DNA from: JADGGM01 sp035553215
GTDB taxonomy: Bacteria > Gemmatimonadota > Gemmatimonadetes > Gemmatimonadales > Gemmatimonadaceae
Direction of reading: 5' to 3'
NCBI GenBank assembly: GCA_035553215.1
Contig: DATNDS010000031.1
Span: 3,230 to 67,229 of the forward strand
Length of the DNA stretch: 64,000 nt
Position numbers and translations under genes: made by a program. The notes under the pieces were generated by a model that did not search any database, was not told where the DNA came from, and saw nothing but the letters and a program-made list of their open reading frames with translations. Positions within the stretch are counted from its first letter, which is position 1. The number at the start of each line of letters is the position of its first letter. Of this stretch, positions 1 to 8,519 are shown one piece after another.

Positions 1-554
1 GTACCGAGCCCGAGTCCGGCGGCGGTGAGGCGATCGTCCGGCGACAAGCGCGTCGCCTCCTCCACGGCGCGTGCGATGCCGAAGTCGGCGAGGATCGCGT
101 GTCCGTGCTGCAGAAGAATGTTCTCGGGCTTCAAGTCACGGTGGACGACGCCGCGCTCGTGCGCGAACGCGAGCACGCCCGTGACTTCGCGCAGGAGCCG
201 TACGGTTTCGTCGACCGGAAGCGCGCCGTCTGTCGCGATCCGGTGCCGCAGCGATTCGCCCGCAATGAAGGGCGTGACGTAGTAGAGCAGCCTGCCCTGC
301 GCGCCGGCCGAGAGCACCGGAAGGATGTGCGCATGCTGCAGGCGCGCGGTGATGAGCATCTCGCGCTGGAAGCGCTGCGCGCTCACCTCGGTGGCCAGCT
401 CGGGAGGCAGGAGCTTGATGACGACCTGCCGGTCGAGGGAGCGCTCGGTCGCGAGAAACAGCCGGCTCATCCCGCCGGGCGCCAGTTCGCGCCCGATGAG
501 ATAGACATCTCCAACCGCTGTTTGCAGTTGGGAAACGACGTCCGAGCTGGCCAC
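1..554 (-). CDS. Serine/threonine protein kinase, N-terminal part (cut by window start)
   Basis: About 184 residues of a Hanks-type protein kinase are visible; the rest lies beyond the left edge. Seen: a glycine-rich loop region (GRELAPGGM, residues 21-29), the ATP-binding lysine in QVVIK (Lys47), the helix C glutamate around residue 65, the catalytic loop HRDLKPEN (138-145) and the metal-binding DFG (157-159). There is no ATG; a stop codon lies 15 codons upstream of the GTG at 554, which has a GGAG motif 7 nt before it, so GTG is the chosen start. The kinase domain begins almost at the N-terminus, as in the large soluble or membrane-anchored receptor kinases with C-terminal sensor domains, but the C-terminal half cannot be seen. 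It is divergent from padR. Confidence 0.88.
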   Translation of the reverse strand, partial: MASSDVVSQLQTAVGDVYLIGRELAPGGMSRLFLATERSLDRQVVIKLLPPELATEVSAQRFQREMLITARLQHAHILPVLSAGAQGRLLYYVTPFIAGESLRHRIATDGALPVDETVRLLREVTGVLAFAHERGVVHRDLKPENILLQHGHAILADFGIARAVEEATRLSPDDRLTAAGLGLG

Positions 555-746
555 GTAAGGCTCCGCGAGTCTGAAGGTACGCCTGAACGACCGACCTCAA
601 CTATCGACCGCCGCACGGCAGGCGTCAAGGAACGAATGCCGCTGCATGTGTGCTGGCCGCAGGGCAGGACGCGCCGGTCGGGGAAGCCTTGACGACGGCA
701 CGTCCGTGTGCGAATCTCTCCACATACCTGGTGAGGGGAGAGACGC

Positions 747-1079
747 ATGGCCCGGGAGTCGCTCGACCTGCTGCAGGGAACGCTCGACGTGCTCATCCTG
801 CGTACGCTGGCATGGGGCGAGATGCACGGTTACGCCATCTCGCGATGGATTCACGATCGCACCGACGGCGTGATCGGAATCGAGGACGCGGCACTCTACA
901 AGTCCCTCCACCGCCTGGAGCGCGCGGGCGCCGTGGAAGCCGCCTGGGGACTCTCGGAGAACAACCGTCGCGCGCGGTACTACCGCCTCACACGCCGCGG
1001 CCGCCAGCAGCTTCGGACCCAGGAAACCGCCTGGCGCCGCTACGCCGCGGCCGTGTCCAAGGTGCTGGAGCCGGCATGA
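747..1079 (+). CDS. PadR family transcriptional regulator
   Basis: A 110-residue winged-helix repressor of the PadR family. The family core is plain: LLQGTLDVLILRTL at the N-terminus, HGYAIS, an LYKSLHRLERAG recognition-helix region and the RRARYYRLTRRG wing. Small stand-alone PadR proteins next to ADOP permeases are a standard arrangement and usually repress the adjacent transporter genes in response to membrane or antimicrobial stress; that role is inferred. A strong ribosome binding site (GAGGGGAGAG) precedes the ATG. Its TGA overlaps the ATG of the permease gene (ATGA), so the two are translationally coupled. Confidence 0.92.
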   Translation: MARESLDLLQGTLDVLILRTLAWGEMHGYAISRWIHDRTDGVIGIEDAALYKSLHRLERAGAVEAAWGLSENNRRARYYRLTRRGRQQLRTQETAWRRYAAAVSKVLEPA

Positions 1080-3736
1080 GGCGCTCGCTCTTCCGCCTTC
1101 CCTGGCGCTCCGCGCAGCGCATAGACGAGGACGTGGATGAGGAGCTGCGCTTCCATCTCGCCATGCGCGAGGAGGAGCTCGTGGCGCGCGGACTCTCCGC
1201 CGATCAGGCACACGCCGAGGCCGAACGGCAATTCGGTGACATGGACGACACGCGCCGCTACCTGCAGCGCTACGACAGGGGCACCGAAAACGCGCAACGC
1301 TGGAGCGACTACCTCGGCGAATTACGCCACGATGTGGAATATGCGCTGCGCAAGCTGCGTGGAGCGCCGGTATTCACGCTCACCGCCCTGCTCACACTGG
1401 CCCTCGGCATCGGTGCCAATACCGCGATCTTCAGCGTCGTGCACGGCGTGCTCCTGAAGCCGCTTCCCTTTCCGCACCCGGAGCAGCTCGTCCGTGTCTG
1501 GTCGGCCAACCCTCAAATGGGAAGCACGCAGTCGTCGGTGTCACCCGTGGATCTCGATGACTGGAGGGCGCAGCGCGCGGTGTTCACCGACCTGGGTGGC
1601 TACTGGTATACGGAGGGCGGGAGCGGCATCGACATGACTGGCAACGGCGATCCGCGACGACTCTCCGCAGCATTTGTCGAGCCGGGGTTCTTTCCCGCGC
1701 TCGACGTGCAGCCGCAGCTCGGACGCCTGCCGCGCGAGGACGAGATGCATCGCGGCGGAGCCGATCACGTCGTCGTACTCTCGTATTCCTTCTGGCACCG
1801 CCAGTTTGCCGGATCGCCCGCGGTGGTGGGGCGTACCCTCACGCTCGGTGGCGATCCTTACGAAGTGCTCGGTGTCATGCCGCGCGACTTCCGCTACCCG
1901 GCAGACCGGATCGACGTGTACATCCCGTATGCCACGATCCCCGACGAGGCGATCCCGCGGCTCAGGCAGGTGCACGTGCTCGACGTGGTCGCGCGGCTCC
2001 GCCCCGGCGTCACAATCGAGCGCGGGCGCGCCGAGATGGCGGCGATCACGCACCGGCTCAGCGAACAGTACGCCGAGGACCGGGGCTGGACGACCGCGAC
2101 GGTGGAACCGCTGCGGGATGTGATGGTTGGCAGTGCCCGCACGGGTCTCCTCGTACTACTTGGTGCCGTGGCGTTCGTACTCCTGCTGGCCTGCGCCAAT
2201 CTCGCGAGCCTGCTGCTGGCGCGCGCGAGTGTGCGCGAACGGGAGTTGGCAACCCGATCCGCGCTCGGCGCCTCACGCGGGCGCCTGGTGCGCCAGCTAC
2301 TTACCGAGAGTCTCGTGCTTGCGCTCACGGGTGGAACGCTCGGCGTGCTGCTCGCGCTCGTGGGCACGCGTGCGCTCGTCGCCATGAGTTCGGGTCAACT
2401 GCCTCGCGCCGCGGAAATCGGTCTTGCCCCAAGCGTGCTTGGCTTCGCGGTTGTGCTGTCCGTTGCCACGGGTCTGATCTTCGGTCTGGTGCCGGCGCTG
2501 CGTGCGACCGCGTCTGATCTGCAGTCGGCGCTGAGAGAGGGCGGCCGCGGCAACAGCGGCGGGCGCGGCCAGCGGATGCGCGCGGCGCTCGTCGTCGCCG
2601 AGGTGGCCGTTGCCGTCGTGCTCGCGGTCGGTGCCGGACTCATGACGCGCAGCTTCCTGCGTCTGCTCGACGTCAGGCTCGGCTTTCGCCCCGATCGCGT
2701 GCTCGTGGTGAATTTCACCATCGGTCCGCGAGATCACGGCTCGACCGCGCAGATGCAGAGCTTCTATGCCCAGGTGCTCGATCGCGTGCGCGCGCTTCCT
2801 GGAGTGGCGGATGCCGGCGCGGCGAAGGAAATCCCCTTTCGCGGCAGCGGCGAACGCATGGGCTTCGTTCCGGAGGGGATGGTCGTGCCGTCCGGCACCG
2901 AGCCGCCCACCGCGCACCTCATTCACGTAAGCGACGGCTACTTCCACGCGTTGGGCGTGCCGGTCCTCGCCGGCCGCGAGTTCCGGCGCAGTGACGACAG
3001 CCATGCACCGCTGATCCTGATCGTCAACGCAGCGTTCGCGAATCAGTTCCTGCCAGGCCGTGCTGCAGTCGGGCGCACACTGGATATCGATGGAGAACAG
3101 GTGCCGATCATCGGCGTCGTTGGCGACGTCCGGCAGGTTTCAGTGGAGGAGTCTGCGCAGCCGGCCATGTTCATCCACAACCTGCAGAACTTCCGGGCCC
3201 AGACGAACCTCGTGGTGCGCACGCGTGGCGAGCCGCTGGCCATGGCAGCGGCCGTGCAGCACGCCATTTGGGACCTCGATCGTGACCAAACCATCACGTC
3301 CATCTTCACGCTTTCCAGCGCGGTGGGCGATGCCGTGGCACGGCCGCGTCTCCTTACCACGTTGCTTACACTGTTCGGCGCACTCGGTCTGCTCATTGGC
3401 GGTATCGGCCTGTACGGTGTGCTCGCTTACTTCGTGATGCAGCGCCGGCGCGAAATCGGAGTGCGTGTGGCGCTCGGCGCCGACGCGGGACGCGTGCAGC
3501 GGATGGTGGTGGGGCGCGGACTGTCACTTGCCGTCGCGGGAATTCTTGCTGGTCTTGCCGGCGCGCTCGTGCTCACGCGCTTCATGCGGAGCATTCTGTT
3601 CGGAGTGGGTACGACTGATCCGGCGACGTTCGTCGGCGTGACACTCGTGCTGCTCGGCGTCGCCTTGCTGGCAAGCTGGATCCCGGCGCGCCGGGCAGCG
3701 CGGGTGGATCCGCTCGTCGCCATGCGCGCCGAGTAG
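1076..3736 (+). CDS. ADOP family ABC transporter permease (FtsX/MacB-like)
   Basis: An 886-residue permease of the ADOP (acidobacterial duplicated orphan permease) type. The N-terminal prefix (residues 1-85, with ELRFHLAMREEELVARG) is followed by a first membrane helix (about 98-122, with the family signature LALGIGANTAIFSVV), a MacB-type periplasmic domain, a cluster of helices around 358-530, a second periplasmic domain and a C-terminal FtsX domain from about residue 760 with RRREIGVRVALGA. Two MacB-PCD/FtsX halves in one chain are expected for this family. No ATPase gene is adjacent, which is also normal for orphan permeases. The start overlaps the padR stop codon. Probably involved in export or in a MacB-like mechanotransmission role; the substrate is unknown. 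Confidence 0.92.
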   Translation: MRRSLFRLPWRSAQRIDEDVDEELRFHLAMREEELVARGLSADQAHAEAERQFGDMDDTRRYLQRYDRGTENAQRWSDYLGELRHDVEYALRKLRGAPVFTLTALLTLALGIGANTAIFSVVHGVLLKPLPFPHPEQLVRVWSANPQMGSTQSSVSPVDLDDWRAQRAVFTDLGGYWYTEGGSGIDMTGNGDPRRLSAAFVEPGFFPALDVQPQLGRLPREDEMHRGGADHVVVLSYSFWHRQFAGSPAVVGRTLTLGGDPYEVLGVMPRDFRYPADRIDVYIPYATIPDEAIPRLRQVHVLDVVARLRPGVTIERGRAEMAAITHRLSEQYAEDRGWTTATVEPLRDVMVGSARTGLLVLLGAVAFVLLLACANLASLLLARASVRERELATRSALGASRGRLVRQLLTESLVLALTGGTLGVLLALVGTRALVAMSSGQLPRAAEIGLAPSVLGFAVVLSVATGLIFGLVPALRATASDLQSALREGGRGNSGGRGQRMRAALVVAEVAVAVVLAVGAGLMTRSFLRLLDVRLGFRPDRVLVVNFTIGPRDHGSTAQMQSFYAQVLDRVRALPGVADAGAAKEIPFRGSGERMGFVPEGMVVPSGTEPPTAHLIHVSDGYFHALGVPVLAGREFRRSDDSHAPLILIVNAAFANQFLPGRAAVGRTLDIDGEQVPIIGVVGDVRQVSVEESAQPAMFIHNLQNFRAQTNLVVRTRGEPLAMAAAVQHAIWDLDRDQTITSIFTLSSAVGDAVARPRLLTTLLTLFGALGLLIGGIGLYGVLAYFVMQRRREIGVRVALGADAGRVQRMVVGRGLSLAVAGILAGLAGALVLTRFMRSILFGVGTTDPATFVGVTLVLLGVALLASWIPARRAARVDPLVAMRAE

Positions 3737-3793
3737 CCGGAGCGCCGAACCGGCTTGCCCGAGACGGATGGGCGCGTGACCGGTACTCGCGCC

Positions 3794-6700
3794 TCAGCCC
3801 CCGGCTTCTCGAAGCAACGCGGCCACGTCCTCGAGCCCGCGGCTCGCCGCAATGTCCGCGGCGGTGAGGCCGCGAGCGTTGCGCAACGAAGCCGGGGCGC
3901 CATGGTCGAGGAACAGTCGCGCGATGGTGAGCGCGCTGGCCGCATCATCCGGCAGCCACATGAGTGGCGTGTCGCCCGCGCCGTTGCTGGTCTGCGCGAG
4001 CGTGGGGTCCGCGTCCAGCAGCGCACGCAGCCGGTCCACCTGCCCGGTGAATGTGAGCCGCCACACGTCGCTGCTGTAGCGTCCGAGCAATTCAATCGTG
4101 GCCGACTGGCCAAAGTATGACGCCCAGCCCAGCGGCGGCGAGTCGTAAAGACTGTCGTGTGCGTCGACCGCGGCGCCGCGCGCAATGAGGCGTTCCGCCG
4201 AGCGCGCCGCGCCGGCCGCCGCCGCCGCGTGCAGCGCCCGGGCTCCCGTGTTCGGATGCGCGACGTCAGGAGAGAACCCGAGATCGATCAGCATGTCCAC
4301 GACATCCGCGCGATCCTGGCGCGCCGCCATGGAGAGCGCACGAGGATCGTTCAGCACTTCCGGTTGCCGGCGAATCATCGTGCGCACCGACTGGCGGTCC
4401 AGGGCGAGACAGGCACGCACGAAGGCCTCGTGCGCATCGAATACTGGCGCCGTCGCCGTGGCGCCGTAGCGCACGAGCAACTCGGCCATGGCGGAGTGGC
4501 CTCGCGCCAGAGCTTCCTGGTAGAGCGAGCGGGGGGACCGCCGCCAGAGCGGGCCCGATGGCGTGTTCGGACCCGCGCCGTGCGCCAGCATCCACTCGGC
4601 CAGTGGCAGCAGGTTGCAGTCCACCGCGGCGTCGAGCATGAAGCGCGCGCCGGGGAGGAACCGGTTCTCGTCGCCCAGCGACGGAGCCCCGCGCATCGCG
4701 AACATGGGCCACGCGGGATCGGCCCAATCGCTCAGGTGGCCACGAAGTACGGAGTGCTGGTACATCAGCTCGAGGAGCCAGATGATGTCGTTGTCGAGCA
4801 AATGCCGCGACGTGTTGTCGGCGAACACGTTGTAGAGCACCTGATTGTCGTGCGGATCGGCGCCGCGCTCCAGCAGCAGCCGCGTGAGCGCACGCGCGTG
4901 CGCATGCATGGATGCCAGTTCTTCACCCCGGCCCAGGACGCAGGTGAGCGCGGTGTAGTGGATGTCCGCGTTGCCGCCCAGGTAGAACGTGTTCGGATCT
5001 GCGCCATGCTCCAGCAGGAGACGGGCAATGGCGACGGCGTTCTCGCTGGAGTGCGGTTGCGGGAGACGCGCCGAGCAGAGGTACAGCAGCGGCGGCCAGG
5101 AGCGCGGACCGCCGGGCGCGGTGGCAAGCTCCGGCTCGGCATCGAGCATGCGGCGCGCAGCGTCCAGCGCACCGCATGCAACGACCGTGTAGATGTTGCT
5201 CGTCGCGAGTTCCGGGTGATGCTGCAGCATGCGGCCGGCATCGTTCCTCGCGAAGGCGCGCTGCGATCCGCCGGTGCGCCAGTCGAGACATGCCGAGCGC
5301 AGAAACCGCGCGACGCGCTCGCTCGCGGCATCCGGGATCCTGCCGCGCGGTGCTGGCGCATCCTGCACGGAGCGCAGCACACCAACGATGTCGTCGTGCC
5401 CCGCGACTGCGCCAAGTGAGGCAAGGTCGCGATGCGACGAGTCACGAACGGTGAGGTCTGCGCCGAGCGCCACCAGCTCGCGTGCGGCCTCCGCCCTGCC
5501 GTGGGCAACGGCGTATGCGAGAGGGGTCCAGGCCGGATCCAGCCATTCGCGCGGCTTCTGATCGCCGGTGACGTATGCACCGAACTTGCGGTCCAGCGCC
5601 TGCGGATCGCGCGTGAGAATCCCGGCGATCCGCTGGACGCGGTCAAACTCGATCGCATCGAAGATGTCGATCACGCCGTCGAGAATGAGATCGCGCGTGT
5701 CACCGTGCCCGGCATGATTCGCCCATCCCGCAGGCGTACCCCAGTACTTGTCCTCGCGGTCCGCGGGATTGGCGCCCAGCCGCAGCAGCGCGCGCACCGC
5801 GTCGGTGTTGCCGTGAAAGGCCGCCGCATGGAGCGCGGTGTAGCCGTGCGTGCCGTCCGCGGCGATGCGGTGGTCGTCACGGACGTGCACCGATGCACCC
5901 GCCTTCACGAGCGCCTCGATCACGTGCGCGGGTGCCCGTTCGCTCGCTCGCACGATGACCCGATCCCACCGTCCGCCCGGTCGCAGGCTCTCCGGCTCGT
6001 CGCGCAGCAGTCGCTGCATGTCATCGTCGCGACCGAGTGCCACGGCGGCGGGAAGATCAACGCGTGCACCGCGCGCGATGAGTCGCTCAGCCATCGCACG
6101 TTCACCAGCCAGTGCCGCCTGATCGAGCGGCGTCAGTCCCGCCGCGTCGCGTGCGTCCACCTCCGCGCCCAGCGCGAGCAGCGTGTCGAGCGATTCCGGC
6201 TGGTGCTTCACGACGGCGAGGTGCAGCGGCCGGCGGTGCTGGTTGGTGCGGTCCATGGACCTGTCGCGTTGGGCGGGCGCATGGGCGACGATCTCCTGAA
6301 TTGCCGCGACCGCACCAGTCGCGACGGCGGAGAAGATGTTGTGTCGTGCACCGTGTGCCAGGAGGTATGAAACGACGTCGCCGTTGGGCGAGCGCGCGAA
6401 GCAGGTAGCCCACCCGATGACCTCGAGCTCGTGGCCGTCACCTGTCCCAATGGGATCCGCACCGCTCTCGATGAGGCGCCTGACGATTCCGAGGTGCTCA
6501 CGCTCGGCGGCAAAGTGCAGCGGCATCGCGTTGTCGCCCTCATCGCGCGCGTTGGGATCGGCGCCATGTTCGAGCAGCACCTCCACCACTGTTTCATTGA
6601 GCGAGTTCATCGCGAAATGGAGCGCGCTGCGCTTTCCGGTGTGGCCAGGCAGCTCGCCTCGCTCGCTCACGATTCCGGGGTGTGCCTTCAGCGCTTCGCG

Positions 6701-7009
6701 CACGCGGCCGGCGTCGCCCTGCGCCGCTGCCAGGAGCAGTTCCTGGAGGGGCGTGACGTGACCCGCGGGGCGCGCGCTGTCGTGTCGACTCGCGAGTTCG
6801 GACCGGAGCGCCATCCAGCCCGGGAATCCGTATTCCCGCGCGAGCGCCAGTTGCACGTCGCGCAGCCCGGGATTGGGTGGGGCCGTGGGGTGCGCACGCA
6901 CGAGGCGCGCGCGTGCAGCCGGGTCGTTCTCACGAAGCGCGGCCAGCCAGCGCTTCGCCTCCCTCTTGAAGGTCTCGAGGGAACTCCGGGGCGTGAGCTT
7001 CCTGGTCAT
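3794..7009 (-). CDS. Large ankyrin-repeat protein
   Basis: A 1071-residue protein made almost entirely of ankyrin repeats. The first about 90 residues form a separate leader domain (LETFKREAKRWLAALRE ... REYGFPGWMALRSEL) that I know from other Gemmatimonadota and planctomycete ankyrin proteins. Repeats then run to the C-terminus with the usual TPLH/ALHFA and VEVLLEHGADPNARD patterns. No signal peptide or membrane helix is visible, so it is probably cytoplasmic and a protein-interaction scaffold; partners are unknown. An in-frame extension to 7144 exists, but the ATG at 7009 has an AGGAAGG ribosome binding site 7 nt upstream and starts the leader domain cleanly. Convergent with the ADOP permease. 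Confidence 0.88.
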   Translation of the reverse strand: MTRKLTPRSSLETFKREAKRWLAALRENDPAARARLVRAHPTAPPNPGLRDVQLALAREYGFPGWMALRSELASRHDSARPAGHVTPLQELLLAAAQGDAGRVREALKAHPGIVSERGELPGHTGKRSALHFAMNSLNETVVEVLLEHGADPNARDEGDNAMPLHFAAEREHLGIVRRLIESGADPIGTGDGHELEVIGWATCFARSPNGDVVSYLLAHGARHNIFSAVATGAVAAIQEIVAHAPAQRDRSMDRTNQHRRPLHLAVVKHQPESLDTLLALGAEVDARDAAGLTPLDQAALAGERAMAERLIARGARVDLPAAVALGRDDDMQRLLRDEPESLRPGGRWDRVIVRASERAPAHVIEALVKAGASVHVRDDHRIAADGTHGYTALHAAAFHGNTDAVRALLRLGANPADREDKYWGTPAGWANHAGHGDTRDLILDGVIDIFDAIEFDRVQRIAGILTRDPQALDRKFGAYVTGDQKPREWLDPAWTPLAYAVAHGRAEAARELVALGADLTVRDSSHRDLASLGAVAGHDDIVGVLRSVQDAPAPRGRIPDAASERVARFLRSACLDWRTGGSQRAFARNDAGRMLQHHPELATSNIYTVVACGALDAARRMLDAEPELATAPGGPRSWPPLLYLCSARLPQPHSSENAVAIARLLLEHGADPNTFYLGGNADIHYTALTCVLGRGEELASMHAHARALTRLLLERGADPHDNQVLYNVFADNTSRHLLDNDIIWLLELMYQHSVLRGHLSDWADPAWPMFAMRGAPSLGDENRFLPGARFMLDAAVDCNLLPLAEWMLAHGAGPNTPSGPLWRRSPRSLYQEALARGHSAMAELLVRYGATATAPVFDAHEAFVRACLALDRQSVRTMIRRQPEVLNDPRALSMAARQDRADVVDMLIDLGFSPDVAHPNTGARALHAAAAAGAARSAERLIARGAAVDAHDSLYDSPPLGWASYFGQSATIELLGRYSSDVWRLTFTGQVDRLRALLDADPTLAQTSNGAGDTPLMWLPDDAASALTIARLFLDHGAPASLRNARGLTAADIAASRGLEDVAALLREAGG

Positions 7010-7473
7010 GGAAACCTTCCTCCGATTGCGCGCCTGAAGTCCGCTGAGTGCAGGCAGGAAGAAGGCTCGTGCTGTGCGACGAACCAGCATGGGTGGGAGT
7101 AGCACTCCCTTGCCGCGGACAGGAGGCGCCCCAGAGCGCGCCATCAGTATTGGCGCTGGAGGCTGCGCGAGTCAAGCGGTCGTCGACGGTTGAGAGGCGA
7201 TGCGAGGCGCTGCACGACGGACAGAAATGACAGGATTTCCAGGATGGTCAGGATGAACAGGATTGTTCGGAGCCGAGTCCCCAAGTTCCAATCCGCTCGC
7301 TGAACGACGGGAACTGCTTTGGGAACGGCACCGTGGGAATCCTGTCAATCCTGAAATCCTGTCAGGCTGTTTGCACCGGAGCGGCAAGCAGCCCGGGCAG
7401 CGGACAACTCTGATTGTCCTGGAAGCCTGTCTCGCCGCAGCCGGGGTCGACGTCCCTCCTGACCGTGGTTCGG
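7010..7473. other. Intergenic region with ACAGGAT-type repeats, no gene seen
   Basis: About 460 bases between the ankyrin gene start and the end of the epimerase-like gene. I see no convincing ORF or RNA. It holds an inverted pair of ACAGGAT-type repeats (listed separately) and presumably the promoter of the ankyrin gene, for which I could not pick clear -35/-10 boxes. Confidence 0.6.
7225..7431. repeat. Inverted ACAGGAT-type intergenic repeat
   Basis: The left arm (7228-7265) is built from TGACAGGATTTCCAGGAT followed by two more CAGGAT units at about 10-nt spacing. The right arm (7337-7364) carries the reverse complement, ATCCTGAAATCCTGTCA, plus an extra AATCCTGTCA unit. A looser copy (ATTGTCCTGGAAGCCTGTC) follows at 7413-7431. 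The arms could pair across about 100 nt. Repeats of this general look occur between genes in many environmental genomes; function here is unknown. Confidence 0.65.
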
Positions 7474-8514
7474 CTACGTCTCCTGAAACAGCGACCTGAT
7501 CGCGCTGCGCAGCGTGATGTCGCGCAGGTAGTCCAGCGCGTCCGGCAGAAACGGCACGGGCGTGATACCGAAGACACTGGTGAGTGCATTCTCCGCGATC
7601 GTGTTGTCCAGCGCAAGCAGATCGAGCAATCCCGTCGTAACGGGGGGACGTGACAGTATTCGCTCCAGGACCGCGACGATCGGGCGCACGAGTGGCACGG
7701 GCACGCTCACGAGATGCCGGCGAAGCTGCATGGTCGCCAGCACGCGCTCCACCATAGCGCGCAGCGACAGGGGCTCTGCGCCGCCCAGACTGTACACGGC
7801 TCGGGACGTCTCGGGCATGTCGAGTGCCCTCACGACGACACGCGCGACGTCGTCCACCGCGATCGGCTGAAAGCGCGCCCTGCCGCCGCCCGGCACGGGA
7901 TACACCAGCGGTGAGAGCCGGACCAGGCGCGCGAGCACGTTCACGAATTCATCCTCGCGGCCGAAGATTACCGAGGGGCGCAGCACGGTCCAGCCCATCG
8001 TGCTGTCGCGCACCGCGTCCTCCGCCACGCCCTTGCTCCGCAGGAACCGGTACGGCGAACCGCTCGACGCGCCGTTCTGTGACATGTGCACGAACCGCTC
8101 GACGCGAGCAGCCTGCGCTTCGCGCAGCAGCGTGGCGGTGGCGTCCGCATTGACCTGCTCGTAGTGCTGGCCCCCCCGCTCGATCGCGATAGCGGCGAGG
8201 TGCACGACAGCGCCCATGCCGCCAACGGCGCGGCGCACCACCGCCACGTCGCGGAGGTCGCCAACCACGATCTCGAGCGACAGTCCCGCCAGACGTTGCG
8301 CTGCCTTGGCCGGAGAATGGGCCAACGCGCGCACACTCCACCCGCGGCGGCACAGCTCGTGGCATACGTGCATGCCCACGAAGCCGCCCGCGCCCGTGAC
8401 CAGCACGGGGGCCCGCGGTGCCTCCTGCCGTGTTTCCGGCCGCGCGGCCGGCGCCGTCGCCGGCTGCATGCCGGCCCCACTGCTGTAAGTTTCCGTCTGC
8501 CTCACCCGGATCAT
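7474..8514 (-). CDS. NAD(P)-binding epimerase/NDUFA9-like SDR protein
   Basis: A 346-residue extended SDR. The Rossmann motif VLVTGAGGFVGMHV is near residue 37, followed by an acidic GDLRDV stretch, an HLAA segment and an NDUFA9-like C-terminal half that reads VFGREDEFVN and RFQPIAVDDVARVV. The YxxxK active site of true epimerases is replaced by a PYRFLRSKG context, so K is kept and the enzyme may act on a nucleotide sugar, a quinone-related substrate or just bind NAD(P). Homologues are annotated as complex I NDUFA9-like or NAD-dependent epimerase. The start is uncertain: ATG at 8514 leaves only 5 bp to the divergent transporter start, while an in-frame ATG at 8469 would give a leader of only about 20 residues before the Rossmann fold and more promoter space. 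Confidence 0.85.
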   Translation of the reverse strand: MIRVRQTETYSSGAGMQPATAPAARPETRQEAPRAPVLVTGAGGFVGMHVCHELCRRGWSVRALAHSPAKAAQRLAGLSLEIVVGDLRDVAVVRRAVGGMGAVVHLAAIAIERGGQHYEQVNADATATLLREAQAARVERFVHMSQNGASSGSPYRFLRSKGVAEDAVRDSTMGWTVLRPSVIFGREDEFVNVLARLVRLSPLVYPVPGGGRARFQPIAVDDVARVVVRALDMPETSRAVYSLGGAEPLSLRAMVERVLATMQLRRHLVSVPVPLVRPIVAVLERILSRPPVTTGLLDLLALDNTIAENALTSVFGITPVPFLPDALDYLRDITLRSAIRSLFQET

Positions 8515-8519
8515 TCCCC

